Of a stretch of DNA of 64,000 nt, positions 21,030-30,064 are shown piece after piece (position 1 is the first letter of the stretch; each line of letters opens with the position of its first letter). A program made the translations under genes and the position numbers. This stretch comes from Microvirga sp052115485 (GTDB lineage Bacteria; Pseudomonadota; Alphaproteobacteria; Rhizobiales; Beijerinckiaceae): assembly GCF_052115485.1 (NCBI RefSeq), contig NZ_JBFRGU010000004.1:186001-250000 (forward strand). The letters are read 5' to 3'. A model generated the notes under the pieces. It ran no database searches, was not told where the DNA came from, and saw only the letters and a list, made by a program, of their open reading frames with translations.

Positions 21030-21728
21030 ATGAAATCCGCTGTTCTCGTCTTTCCCGGAACCAATCGCGACGGCGATGCGGTGCGTGCGCTCAAGCAGGC
21101 CGGATCGCAGGTCGAGACGGTCTGGCACTCCGCGACCGAATTGCCGAAGGGTACCGATCTCGTGGTTCTCGGCGGCGGCTTTTCCTATGGCGACTATCTG
21201 CGCTGCGGCGCGATCGCCGGACGCGCCACGATCATGGATGCGGTGCGGGCCCACGCGGCGCGGGGCGGCCTCGTGCTCGGGATCTGCAACGGCTTCCAGA
21301 TCCTGTGCGAATCGGGACTTCTGCCCGGCATCCTGATGCGCAACGCCAACCTGAAATTCATCTGCCACCGCCAATTCCTCAAGGTCGAGCGCAACGACAC
21401 GGCCTTCACGAGCGCCTATGCCAAGGGGCAGGCCATCGATGTCTGCGTCGCCCACGGCGAGGGCAACTACACGGCCGATGGCGAGACCCTGAAGCGCATC
21501 GAGGGCGAAGGTCTGGTGGCCTTCCGTTACTCCGATGAGAACGGGAATGTGACGCCGGACGCCAACCGCAACGGCTCCATGAATTCCATCGCGGGCATCT
21601 ATTCCGACAAGCTCAACGTGCTCGGCATGATGCCCCATCCGGAAAACCTGATTGAAGATCTCATCGGCGGCACCGATGGACGCGGGCTCTTCGAGAGCCT
21701 CGTTTCTTCCACCCGCCGCGCGGCCTGA
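21030..21728 (+). CDS. purQ: Phosphoribosylformylglycinamidine synthase subunit PurQ
   Basis: Class I glutamine amidotransferase subunit supplying ammonia to PurL. The 232 residues carry the nucleophile C86 in LGICNGFQIL, the oxyanion strand GGGFSYGDYLRCGA, and the catalytic His and Glu in MMPHPENL near the C-terminus. It begins MKSAVLVFPGTNRDGD. purL starts 24 bases after its stop on the same strand. Confidence 0.97.
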   Translation: MKSAVLVFPGTNRDGDAVRALKQAGSQVETVWHSATELPKGTDLVVLGGGFSYGDYLRCGAIAGRATIMDAVRAHAARGGLVLGICNGFQILCESGLLPGILMRNANLKFICHRQFLKVERNDTAFTSAYAKGQAIDVCVAHGEGNYTADGETLKRIEGEGLVAFRYSDENGNVTPDANRNGSMNSIAGIYSDKLNVLGMMPHPENLIEDLIGGTDGRGLFESLVSSTRRAA

Positions 21729-21752
21729 CCTCTTCCAAACGCGAGAACTCGG

Positions 21753-23963
21753 ATGATCCGCAACGACGTCGCCATCACCCCGGAGCTGGTCAAGGAGCAC
21801 GGGCTGAAGCCCGACGAATACGAGCGCTTCGTTGCCCTCATCGGCCGCACGCCGACGATCACCGAACTCGGCATCGTCTCGGCCATGTGGAACGAGCATT
21901 GTTCCTACAAATCCTCGCGCATCCATCTGCGCGGCCTGCCGACGAGGGCCCCCTGGGTCATTCAAGGACCCGGCGAGAATGCGGGCGTCATCGATATCGG
22001 CGACGGGCAGGCCTGTATCTTCAAGATGGAAAGCCACAACCACCCCTCCTTCATCGAGCCCTATCAGGGCGCGACGACCGGTGTCGGCGGCATTTTGCGC
22101 GACGTGTTCACCATGGGCGCGCGCCCCATCGCGGCATTGAACTTCCTGCGTTTCGGCGAGCCTGATCATCCGAAGACGCAGCACCTCGTCGGCGGTGTCG
22201 TCGCTGGCATCGGCGGCTACGGCAATTCCTTCGGCGTGCCGACGGTGGGCGGCAGCGTCGGGTTCGATAAGCGCTACAACGGCAACATCCTCGTCAACGC
22301 CATGGCCGTGGGTCTCGCCCGCACGGATGAGATTTTCTACGCAAAGGCCACCGGCGTCGGAAACCCAATCGTCTATCTCGGCTCCAAGACCGGCCGCGAC
22401 GGCATCCACGGCGCGACCATGGCCTCCGCCGAGTTCGACGACGCGTCGGACGAAAAGCGCCCGACCGTCCAGGTCGGCGATCCCTTCGCGGAAAAGCTCC
22501 TGCTCGAAGCTTGCCTCGAACTCATGCAGTCGGGCGCGGTCATCGCGATTCAGGACATGGGCGCGGCGGGTCTCACCAGCTCCGCTGTGGAAATGGGCGC
22601 GAAGGGCAACCTCGGCATCGAACTCGATCTCGACAAAGTGCCTTGCCGCGAAGAGGGCATGACCGCCTACGAGATGATGCTGTCCGAGAGTCAGGAGCGC
22701 ATGCTCATGGTGCTCAAGCCCGGCATGGAAAAGAACGCCGAGGCGATCTTCGTCAAATGGGGGCTCGACTTCGCCGTCATCGGCCGGACCACCGACACCC
22801 TGCGCTTTGTCATCAAGCATCAGGGCGAGGTGAAGGCCGATCTGCCGATCAAGGAACTCGGCGACGAGGCTCCGCTCTACGACCGGCCGCATGTCCCGAG
22901 CCCCGCCCTGCCGGTCATCGCGCCTGAGAGCGTGAAGCCGCCCGTCTCCGAGATCGAGGCGCTACGCAAGCTCGTCGGTTCGCCGGATCAATGCTCGAAG
23001 CGTTGGGTCTGGGAGCAGTACGACCATCTGATTCTCAGCAACACGGTCCAGACCCCCGGCGGCGACGCGGCCATCGTGCGAATCGAGGACGGGCCGAAGG
23101 GCCTTACCCTCACCACCGATGTGACTCCGCGCTATTGCGAGGCCGATCCGTTCGAGGGCGGCAAGCAGGCGGTCGCGGAAGCGTGGCGCAATATCACCGC
23201 CGTCGGCGGATTGCCGCTGGCGATCACCGACAACCTGAATTTCGGCAGCCCGGAGCGTCCCGAGGCCATGGGCCAATTCGTCGGCTGCGTGAAAGGAATC
23301 GGCGAAGCCTGCCGCGCACTCGACTTCCCGGTCGTCTCCGGCAACGTCTCGCTTTACAACGAGACCAACGGCCAGGGCATTTTGCCGACCCCGGCCATCG
23401 GCGGCGTCGGCATCGTCGCCGATGTGGCGGTGCACGCCACTGTCGCGATCAAGCGCGAGGAAGACGCGCTCATCCTCATCGGCGCGACCTCGGGCTGGCT
23501 CGGCCAGTCGATCTACCTGCGCGACATTTGCGGGCGCGAGGAAGGCGCTCCGCCGCCGGTCGATCTCGCGACAGAGAAGCGCAACGGCGATTTCGTGCGC
23601 CAGCTCATCCGTTCAGGACAGGTCGATACGGTGCACGATTGCTCGGACGGCGGTCTTGCCCTCACGGTCGCCGAAATGGCGATGGCGCGCGGCATCGGCG
23701 CTATCATCGGTTATCAGCCGGAAGGCATTCCCCTCCACGCCTTCCTCTTCGGCGAGGATCAGGGCCGTTATGTGATTGCGGTCGATCCCAATGACGCGGC
23801 CGATATTCTCTACGAGGCCACGGCACTCGGCATTCCTGCCATCACCCTCGGCCTGACCGGCGGCGATTCGTTGATTCTGCCGGGTGGCCAAGCCATATCG
23901 GTGAAAGACCTCAAGGCGGCCCATGAATCCTGGCTGCCGGACTACATGGCCGGCAAGGCCTGA
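21753..23963 (+). CDS. purL: Phosphoribosylformylglycinamidine synthase subunit PurL
   Basis: The ATP-dependent synthase subunit converting FGAR to FGAM. The 736 residues are the small-PurL type that works with PurS and PurQ, as expected from the neighbours. Motifs: MWNEHCSYKSS, KMESHNHPSFIEPYQGA (about residues 90-107) with the substrate/metal region, GGVVAGIGGYGNSFGVPTVGG, DMGAAGLTSS, and in the duplicated half NLNFGSPERPEAMG, SGNVSLYNET and DCSDGGLA. Start MIRNDVAITPELVKEHGL matches relatives. Followed after 17 bases by the BolA-family gene. Confidence 0.97.
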   Translation: MIRNDVAITPELVKEHGLKPDEYERFVALIGRTPTITELGIVSAMWNEHCSYKSSRIHLRGLPTRAPWVIQGPGENAGVIDIGDGQACIFKMESHNHPSFIEPYQGATTGVGGILRDVFTMGARPIAALNFLRFGEPDHPKTQHLVGGVVAGIGGYGNSFGVPTVGGSVGFDKRYNGNILVNAMAVGLARTDEIFYAKATGVGNPIVYLGSKTGRDGIHGATMASAEFDDASDEKRPTVQVGDPFAEKLLLEACLELMQSGAVIAIQDMGAAGLTSSAVEMGAKGNLGIELDLDKVPCREEGMTAYEMMLSESQERMLMVLKPGMEKNAEAIFVKWGLDFAVIGRTTDTLRFVIKHQGEVKADLPIKELGDEAPLYDRPHVPSPALPVIAPESVKPPVSEIEALRKLVGSPDQCSKRWVWEQYDHLILSNTVQTPGGDAAIVRIEDGPKGLTLTTDVTPRYCEADPFEGGKQAVAEAWRNITAVGGLPLAITDNLNFGSPERPEAMGQFVGCVKGIGEACRALDFPVVSGNVSLYNETNGQGILPTPAIGGVGIVADVAVHATVAIKREEDALILIGATSGWLGQSIYLRDICGREEGAPPPVDLATEKRNGDFVRQLIRSGQVDTVHDCSDGGLALTVAEMAMARGIGAIIGYQPEGIPLHAFLFGEDQGRYVIAVDPNDAADILYEATALGIPAITLGLTGGDSLILPGGQAISVKDLKAAHESWLPDYMAGKA

Positions 23964-23980
23964 ATGGAAAGAAACGCGAA

Positions 23981-24217
23981 ATGGCGATGGATGCAGGCGA
24001 AATCGAGAGCATGATCAGGACGGCGCTCCCGGACGCCAAGATCGAAATCAAGGATCTGGCAGGCGACGGCAATCACTATGCCGCGACCGTCGTGTCCTCC
24101 GCCTTCAAGGGCAAGACCCGGGTGCAGCAGCACCAGATGGTCTATGCCGCGTTGAAAGGAAACATGGGCGGTGTGCTGCACGCCCTTGCTTTGACGACGC
24201 TTGCACCCGACAATTGA
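23981..24217 (+). CDS. BolA family protein
   Basis: A 78-residue protein of the BolA/IbaG fold. BolA proteins pair with monothiol CGFS glutaredoxins to bind and hand over [2Fe-2S] clusters, and grxD is the next gene 49 bases on, which supports that role here. Visible features: IESMIRTALPDAKIEIKDLAGDGNHYAATVVS, the conserved FKGKTRVQQHQMVYAAL helix-strand containing the C-terminal histidine, and GNMGGVLHALALTT. In operon with purL, a common alphaproteobacterial order. Confidence 0.94.
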   Translation: MAMDAGEIESMIRTALPDAKIEIKDLAGDGNHYAATVVSSAFKGKTRVQQHQMVYAALKGNMGGVLHALALTTLAPDN

Positions 24218-24266
24218 GAGACATATCGAACCCGGCGCCTTGACCGCCGTGGAGTAGGAGCATCCC

Positions 24267-24602
24267 ATGACTGACGCCCGTCAGGTTATCGACAACGAAG
24301 TGAAGTCCAGCGACGTCGTGCTTTTCATGAAAGGCACCCCTGAATTCCCCATGTGCGGGTTCTCCGGCCAGGTCGTCCAGATTCTGAATTATCTCGGCGT
24401 GCCGTATAAGGGCGTGAACGTGCTCGAGGACGAGACCATCCGTCAGGGCATCAAGGATTATTCGAACTGGCCGACCATTCCCCAGCTCTACGTGAAGGGT
24501 GAATTCGTCGGCGGGTGCGACATCGCGCGCGAAATGTTCCAGGCGGGCGAATTGCAGCAGTTTTTCGCGGACAAGGGCATCACGGTCAAGCAGACCGCCT
24601 GA
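24267..24602 (+). CDS. grxD: Grx4-family monothiol glutaredoxin
   Basis: A 111-residue glutaredoxin with the active site CGFS (C30), typical of cluster-binding rather than reducing members. KGTPEFPMCGFSGQVVQIL, the WPTIPQLYVKGEFVGGCD strand-turn with the cis-Pro and GG glutathione motif are all present. It works with BolA in iron-sulfur cluster transfer (family knowledge); the adjacent bolA gene agrees. A terminator follows. Confidence 0.96.
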   Translation: MTDARQVIDNEVKSSDVVLFMKGTPEFPMCGFSGQVVQILNYLGVPYKGVNVLEDETIRQGIKDYSNWPTIPQLYVKGEFVGGCDIAREMFQAGELQQFFADKGITVKQTA

Positions 24603-24630
24603 GGCCCTCAAGAAGCCGAAGAAGACAATC

Positions 24631-24659
24631 AAGCGGGGCCACAACAGGCCCGCTTTTTT
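24631..24659 (+). terminator. Rho-independent terminator after grxD
   Basis: Stem AAGCGGG(G)CC / GGCCCGCTT with loop ACAACA and a six-T run, about 30 bases past the grxD stop. Confidence 0.88.
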
Positions 24660-24760
24660 GTTGCCTGAAGGATGTGCATTTGCCGCATTCCCTCCCCGTC
24701 GAGCATTCCGGCACACTGGCGCGGTTCATGACCCGGTAACGGGCGACACGCGCTGCAAAA

Positions 24761-25117
24761 ATGGGGGCCGGAATGCCAAGTACCGAAACGAATGTTGCCG
24801 AAACGAATGTTCTTGCGTTCAGACGAGCCCAGAAGAACCACACCGCGCCGGCGTCCAAAAGTCTGATCGAAGCGGTTTATGCAGCGGGTTCGATAGCTGT
24901 CCGCGCCGACGATCTCCCCACCAAGACGGCCGCAACGATGCTGCAGGCGTTTGGCCTCATCGTCATCGACTCGGTCGGCACGGATGGGACGCTAAAGCTC
25001 TTGCGAAAGGGCGAAGCCCGGCAGGCCAGGGACCGCCCGTGGCGTCTCTCCAAACCTTCCTTTTCCGGCGAGGTGGGCGTGCCTGACGCGAACGGCGCCT
25101 TCACAAAGCATCCCTGA
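24761..25117 (+). CDS. Hypothetical protein
   Basis: A 118-residue reading frame I do not recognise. The centre (SLIEAVYAAGSIAVRADDLPTKTAATMLQAFGLIVIDSVG) reads like a folded alpha/beta segment. Near the start a 15-base tandem duplication encodes ETNVAETNV. ATG at 24761 or the second ATG at 24773 could serve; the latter has a G-rich stretch upstream. It is convergent with tlpA, ending 4 bases before the tlpA stop. Real coding status is likely but unproven. Confidence 0.5.
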   Translation: MGAGMPSTETNVAETNVLAFRRAQKNHTAPASKSLIEAVYAAGSIAVRADDLPTKTAATMLQAFGLIVIDSVGTDGTLKLLRKGEARQARDRPWRLSKPSFSGEVGVPDANGAFTKHP

Positions 25118-25121
25118 AAAA

Positions 25122-25775
25122 TCAGGAACGCCCCAGCATCGCGCGCACGAAAGCGAGCGCGTCCGGCGAATGCCATTCGGCGGGCCCTTTCAACAGGGCG
25201 ATTTCGCACCCCGATCCATCAATGAGAAGCGTCGTCGGCAGGCCGACCACATGTCCGGATTTCTGCAGGGTCTGCAGCACTTTTCCGGAAGGATCCGCGT
25301 AATAGGCGAGGTTGGCGATCCCGTTGTCCTTCAGCCAAGCCTTCGGCTTCTCGGCATTGCGGGTGTCGACGTTGATCGCCACCACCTCGAAATCGGGCGA
25401 GCCCAGATCCGCCTGAAGCTTGTCGAGCGCCGGCATCTCCTCGCGGCAGGGCACGCACCATGTCGCCCAGAGATTGACCAGAACGGCCTTGCCCTTGAAA
25501 CCTTCCAACGTCTTCGCCTGTCCCGCCTCATCCTTGAAGGCGAGCACAGGCAGCGTCTTGGACGTTAGCGGAACGACAAGCGCCGCCAAATCGCCCTTCG
25601 CCAAGGGCCGAAGCCGTTGCAGCACAGCCTCCGACGCGCGGCATTCCTGCGTGTCGGAAATAAAGGGGCGACCCGAAAAGCCATACAAGGTCACAGCGCC
25701 GAGAGCGCACAATCCGACGAGACCGACTATCCAGGGCGCGCGCCGGGCTCGCTTTTTCTCAATCGTATTCGACAT
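25122..25775 (-). CDS. tlpA: TlpA-like thiol:disulfide interchange protein
   Basis: A membrane-anchored periplasmic thioredoxin of 217 residues, of the TlpA group that reduces cytochrome oxidase assembly factors (in Bradyrhizobium, ScoI and CoxB). One membrane segment lies at about residues 14-34; the active site is WCVPC (C107 and C110) in NLWATWCVPCREEMP, followed by the cis-Pro region GLPTTLLI. In Rhizobiales this gene commonly sits next to and divergent from argH; here its neighbour is an RTX gene on the same strand. Confidence 0.92.
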   Translation of the reverse strand: MSNTIEKKRARRAPWIVGLVGLCALGAVTLYGFSGRPFISDTQECRASEAVLQRLRPLAKGDLAALVVPLTSKTLPVLAFKDEAGQAKTLEGFKGKAVLVNLWATWCVPCREEMPALDKLQADLGSPDFEVVAINVDTRNAEKPKAWLKDNGIANLAYYADPSGKVLQTLQKSGHVVGLPTTLLIDGSGCEIALLKGPAEWHSPDALAFVRAMLGRS

Positions 25776-25914
25776 GCCGTCGATGTCGCGCGTTTTAAGC
25801 CCGACCTCAAGCCCCCGCGTTCAAGGAGCCGAACACGACTTAGCGAGGCGCAAGGCAGGGAGCCCTCTGACGACCGCAAAGTGGGCGGAAATCGCCGCCA
25901 CCCGCTCAGCCCGC

Positions 25915-25950
25915 AACAAAAAAACCTCGCCGCATTCGGCGGGCGAGGTT
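25915..25950 (-). terminator. Terminator of the RTX gene
   Basis: On the minus strand, AACCTCGCC(CGCCGAATGC)GGCGAGGTT followed by a T-run, about 25 bases past the RTX stop. Confidence 0.88.
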
Positions 25951-25975
25951 TCCACGTCAGTTAGAACGAATTTCA

Positions 25976-28255
25976 TCAGATGATGAAAAAGTCTTTCTCG
26001 GAAATCGTCGTGAGTTTTTTCGGCAGAGTCGCGATCAGAACCGCCGCTTTCTTGCCGCTGCCATCCTCGTCATAGAAGACGTTGCCCTTCTTGATGTCCA
26101 CGATGATGCGGTCGTCCTTGTCGTGGGCCTTGGTTCCGAGCCAGAAGGCGCTTGTCGCGAGCTGCACGGGTTTCTTCTCGCTGCCTTTCTTGCCGAGCTT
26201 GGTGAAAACCGCATTCTCGAGCCAGATCGAGTCGTCCACCACTTTGAAGTCCGCAAGCGCCTTCACATTGGCCTTCGTATTGAGGGCGGGCGAATCCAGG
26301 ACGAAAATGTCCTTGCCTTTGCCGCCGACGAGTTTGTCTTGGCCGAGGCCGCCCCTGATCGTGTCCGCGCCTGTCGATCCGGTGATGACATTGGCGAGAT
26401 CGTTGCCCCTCAGAGAAAGCTTGGCGGTCCCTTGGCCGGTGAGGTTTTCGATATTCTCGCCAAGTGTGTAGCTGATCCACGTGAAGATGGTATCGAGCCC
26501 GGCCCCAAAATTCTCGACGACCACATCGTTCGCATCGTCGACGTCGTAGCTGTCGTTGCCGAGGCCGCCTTCCATCCGGTCCGCACCCGCGCCACCATTG
26601 ATGATGTTGTCTGCGGCATTGCCCCTGATGACATTGGCGCCCACATTGCCAGTGAGACGAACGGCGCCGGTGAGAGCCTCCAGAGCCTCGACATTGGCGC
26701 CGAGTATGTAGTCGGTGGACGTGAAAACGGTATCGTAGCCTTCGCCAGTCCCTTCAGTGACGGTGTCACCCGCATTGTCGACATAGTAGACGTCATTTCC
26801 AATGCCGCCTTGCATCTTGTCCGCGCCGGTGCCCCCCTCGAGACGGTCGCTTCCAGAGCCGCCGATCAGCAAGTCGTTTCCTCCGGCTCCCGCGAGGTGA
26901 TCGTCGCCGTCGCCGCCGTTCATCGTATCGTCGAACTGTGTTCCGACCGCCTGATCGTTCCCGTTACCCCAGGTGAGATCGATGCCCTTGATGCGATAGT
27001 CGAGCACTTGCCCGACCGTATCGCGGTCGAACACCGCAGGCGCCCCATTCGGGCTGATCTTCTTGACCTGATCCCAGCTGACGATGAGGCGACCGTCGAA
27101 CAATTCGGTGATGGTCGGGGCACCGCGATAGGCATTGATCGAAACATCACTCGCGACGACATCTTCGCCGACGAACGCGCCCGCTCCGCTGAAGGTCACA
27201 GTGCGGATGTTGGTGAATCCGGATGAAGCTCCCGGGGAGACATAGGCAATCGCGAAGCCGCCACCCGCCAAAGCCGTCACTGCGGGAGCGAATTGATCGC
27301 CTTCCTTTACGAGCGCATTCACGCGAATAGCATTGCTATCCGGCGTCCCATCCGCCTTGTAGATCTGCGCCTTGACGCAGGTTCCGTCCACATCGGCGCC
27401 CGCAGCACCTGAAAAATCCAGCTCCGACCAGACGGCGACAAAGCGTCCATCCGCGAGCTTCGTTATCTTGGGCGGTGCGAGCCCGTCCCATGAATTCGAC
27501 AGAACGAACTGTGCGCCCCCCGTCGAGGTGCCCCCGTCGAGCGTGAAAACACGTCCGGAAACCCGGTCGACAGGCGACCCCGAAATCACCTCCATACTTG
27601 AGAAGACGACCGCGAAGCCGCCATCGGTGCCAATGACCGTCGCATTGCCCTGATCGCCTATAGTCGTCGCATTCACGACGAAAGCGTCGCCTTGCATGAC
27701 GCCCGAGCCGGAGAAGAGGCAGCCCCTCACATCGTATTCGGGAGTGGCAGGCGTTCCATTGTTTGTCGTATAGGTCGCGACAAACTTGTCGCCGGACAGA
27801 GCGGCGAGCGAGGGATGCGAGAGCTTTCCGGCTTCGGCGCTACCGGCGAGAACGATTTCTTCGTCCCGCATGCCGTCGCCATCGGCATCGTAGGCACTTC
27901 CGTCGGCATTGAAGATCCGCGCCTTGATGGTCGACTTGACCGTCGCACCCGGATCAGGATCCTCACAATGCCAGGCCACGACAAACCGGCCGCTCGATAG
28001 AACGGTGATCGTGGGCTCTTCCACCGACCCGGTGGTCGCCAGGCTCACCGGGATTTCCGACCCCATCGGAGCGGCTCCGGAATAGAAAACCTGCGCCTTG
28101 ATTGCCGATGAAACGACGACGCCTTGATCGTTTTTCACCTCTTCAAGCCACGTCCCCACGAACATGCCGTTCTTGAGCGCCTGGACCTGCACTTGCTGCT
28201 GAACCCCGGCGACCGTCCGGTTGACATGGAATTCACTCCACTTGATCGGCGCCAT
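25976..28255 (-). CDS. RTX protein with N-terminal propeller-like repeats (759 aa)
   Basis: A predicted type I exported protein. Residues about 15-430 hold at least six imperfect repeats of roughly 50-60 residues, each with a signature like GRFVVAWHCED, DKFVATYTT, GGFAVVFSS, GRFVAVWSELD, GGFAIAYVSPG and GRLIVSWDQ, resembling blades of a beta-propeller. RTX nonapeptides begin near 460 (NGGDGDDHLAGAGGNDLLIGG) with later clusters near 570-590 and 640-660. The last 85 residues are the shared export cassette, with HDKDDRIIV, FYDEDGSG and terminal KDFFII. ATG at 28255 follows GAGGAG; the frame upstream to 28702 is non-coding. It lies where argH is usually found. Confidence 0.88.
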   Translation of the reverse strand: MAPIKWSEFHVNRTVAGVQQQVQVQALKNGMFVGTWLEEVKNDQGVVVSSAIKAQVFYSGAAPMGSEIPVSLATTGSVEEPTITVLSSGRFVVAWHCEDPDPGATVKSTIKARIFNADGSAYDADGDGMRDEEIVLAGSAEAGKLSHPSLAALSGDKFVATYTTNNGTPATPEYDVRGCLFSGSGVMQGDAFVVNATTIGDQGNATVIGTDGGFAVVFSSMEVISGSPVDRVSGRVFTLDGGTSTGGAQFVLSNSWDGLAPPKITKLADGRFVAVWSELDFSGAAGADVDGTCVKAQIYKADGTPDSNAIRVNALVKEGDQFAPAVTALAGGGFAIAYVSPGASSGFTNIRTVTFSGAGAFVGEDVVASDVSINAYRGAPTITELFDGRLIVSWDQVKKISPNGAPAVFDRDTVGQVLDYRIKGIDLTWGNGNDQAVGTQFDDTMNGGDGDDHLAGAGGNDLLIGGSGSDRLEGGTGADKMQGGIGNDVYYVDNAGDTVTEGTGEGYDTVFTSTDYILGANVEALEALTGAVRLTGNVGANVIRGNAADNIINGGAGADRMEGGLGNDSYDVDDANDVVVENFGAGLDTIFTWISYTLGENIENLTGQGTAKLSLRGNDLANVITGSTGADTIRGGLGQDKLVGGKGKDIFVLDSPALNTKANVKALADFKVVDDSIWLENAVFTKLGKKGSEKKPVQLATSAFWLGTKAHDKDDRIIVDIKKGNVFYDEDGSGKKAAVLIATLPKKLTTISEKDFFII

Positions 28256-28426
28256 GACATGCTCCTCGCGGCAAGATGCAATTATCCAAACGTTATTTTG
28301 TAACGATAATGCCGGTGAGCGCAAGGCTTTCCGGCGTCCCACGGCTGTTTTCCAGGCTGGATTGTCATCCCCCTCGCCTCCGCCGTTTCTTCCCGCTATG
28401 GTGCGGCCACGTTTCGGAGCGTTTTG

Positions 28427-28690
28427 ATGTTGCCTGATCTGCCTTTTCTCCGCGCCGCCCTGGTCGCGGGAGCCCTTGTCCTGACCCTTACCGCTTGCGG
28501 GCGCCGTGGCGCGCCTGAGGCCCCGCCGGACCCGTCCGCGCCCAAAGCCCAGCAAACCACCACCGAGTCGAGCGACGAAGACGACACCAACGATAGCGTT
28601 CTGCCGTCGCCGGTGGGGACCCCGAGAAAGAACCCCAAACGCGGCTTCACCATCCCGAAGTCGCAGTTCATTCTCGATCCGATTCTGTAG
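28427..28690 (+). CDS. lptM: LPS translocon maturation chaperone LptM-type lipoprotein
   Basis: An 87-residue outer-membrane lipoprotein. The signal ends in a lipobox (LTLTACG, Cys at about residue 24), followed by GRRGAPEAPP, an acidic low-complexity linker and a conserved C-terminal KRGFTIPKSQFILDPIL. LptM stabilises the oxidised LptD-LptE complex (family knowledge from E. coli); the alphaproteobacterial proteins share the short CGxxG start and genomic position before lysA. TTG directly before the ATG gives an alternative start one codon upstream. lysA follows after 20 bases. Confidence 0.85.
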   Translation: MLPDLPFLRAALVAGALVLTLTACGRRGAPEAPPDPSAPKAQQTTTESSDEDDTNDSVLPSPVGTPRKNPKRGFTIPKSQFILDPIL

Positions 28691-28710
28691 CACCGCGAAC
28701 AAGTCACCCC

Positions 28711-29979
28711 ATGCACCATTTTGCCTATCGGGATGGCGTGCTGCACGCCGAGGATGTCGATTTACGCCGCATCGCGGCCGAGATCGGAACGCCTTTCTAT
28801 TGCTATTCCAGCGCCACGCTGGAGCGGCATTACCGCGTGCTCGCTGAGGCCTTCGCGGATACGGACGCCCTTGTCTGCTACGCCATGAAGGCGAATTCCA
28901 ACCAGGCGGTGCTCGCGACCCTCGGACGCCTCGGTGCGGGTATGGACATCGTCTCGGAGGGTGAATTGCGGCGAGCGCTGGCCGCCGGCGTTCCCGGGGA
29001 GCGAATCGTTTTCTCTGGCGTCGGCAAGACCAAGGCGGAAATGGCTCTTGCGCTCGATAGCGGCATTCTGTGCTTCAACGTCGAGTCGGAGCCTGAACTC
29101 GAAGCCCTGTCGGAAGTCGCACTTGCGAAGGGGACACGCGCGCCGATCTCGATCCGCATCAATCCGGATGTGGACGCCAAGACCCACAAAAAGATTTCGA
29201 CCGGAAAGTCCGAGAACAAGTTCGGCATTCCGATTGCCCGGGCGCGCGAGGTCTATGCACGCGCGGCGTCCCTGAAAGGACTTCAGGTCACCGGCGTCGA
29301 TATGCATATCGGTAGCCAGATCACGGATCTGTCGCCCTTCGACAACGCAACGGCTCTTCTTGCGGAACTCGCGCGCGACCTGATGGCGGATGGGCACAAG
29401 CTTCATCACATCGATCTCGGCGGCGGCCTCGGCGTGCCTTACCGGGAGGACAACGAGCCCCCGCCCGATCCGCAGGCCTATGCCGACATCATCAAGCGCC
29501 ACACCCGCGATCTCGGGCTGAAGCTTGTCTTCGAGATGGGCCGCCTGATCGCGGGCAATGCGGGCATTCTCATCACACAGGTGATCTATGTGAAGGAAGG
29601 CGCCGGCAAGACCTTCGTCATCGTCGATGCGGCGATGAACGACCTGATCCGCCCGACGCTCTACGACGCCCATCACGACATCAAACCCGTCGTGGCTCCG
29701 GGTCGCAATGCCACGCACATCATCGCCGACGTGGTCGGCCCTGTCTGCGAGACGGGCGACTATCTGGCGCTCTCACGCGACATGCCTTCCGTGAAGGCCG
29801 GAGATCTTCTCGCCATCATGACGACAGGTGCTTATGGCGCTGTGCAGGCGACGACTTACAACACCCGCCGCCTCGTGCCGGAGGTCTTGGTGCGCGGGCA
29901 CGAGCATGCCGTCGTGCGCCCGCGTCAAACTTATGAAGACCTGATCGGCCTCGACCGCATGCCCGATTGGCTTGCCTGA
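28711..29979 (+). CDS. lysA: Diaminopimelate decarboxylase
   Basis: PLP enzyme making L-lysine from meso-diaminopimelate. In 422 residues: K60 in CYAMKANSN is the PLP lysine, SEGELRRAL and GVGKT follow, GSQITDLSPF and DLGGGLGVPY bind the cofactor phosphate, and GPVCETGDYLA carries the cysteine from the partner subunit. Start MHHFAYRDGVLHAEDV is typical. Same strand and tightly spaced with lptM. A terminator-like hairpin follows at 30031-30064. Confidence 0.97.
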   Translation: MHHFAYRDGVLHAEDVDLRRIAAEIGTPFYCYSSATLERHYRVLAEAFADTDALVCYAMKANSNQAVLATLGRLGAGMDIVSEGELRRALAAGVPGERIVFSGVGKTKAEMALALDSGILCFNVESEPELEALSEVALAKGTRAPISIRINPDVDAKTHKKISTGKSENKFGIPIARAREVYARAASLKGLQVTGVDMHIGSQITDLSPFDNATALLAELARDLMADGHKLHHIDLGGGLGVPYREDNEPPPDPQAYADIIKRHTRDLGLKLVFEMGRLIAGNAGILITQVIYVKEGAGKTFVIVDAAMNDLIRPTLYDAHHDIKPVVAPGRNATHIIADVVGPVCETGDYLALSRDMPSVKAGDLLAIMTTGAYGAVQATTYNTRRLVPEVLVRGHEHAVVRPRQTYEDLIGLDRMPDWLA

Positions 29980-30030
29980 CCTTCACGGTGGCTCGCCATG
30001 CGATGGCGATAGCGAACATCGCGTTCAAAC

Positions 30031-30064
30031 GAAAAGCCTCGGTGATGAACGCCGGGCTTTTCTT
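30031..30064 (+). terminator. Probable terminator after lysA
   Basis: GAAAAGCCTCGG...CGCCGGGCTTTTC forms a hairpin with a short T-rich tail, about 50 bases past the lysA stop. The rest of the 395-base gap to 30374 is partly AT-rich (30180-30240) and probably holds the promoter of the next gene; I see no coding sequence in it. Confidence 0.6.

Noticed and set aside
20958..22892. 644-codon open frame on the minus strand opposite purQ and purL
   Set aside because: It lies entirely antisense to two certain enzymes; the frame is kept open by high GC in the third codon position of the real genes. The translation has no recognisable motif.
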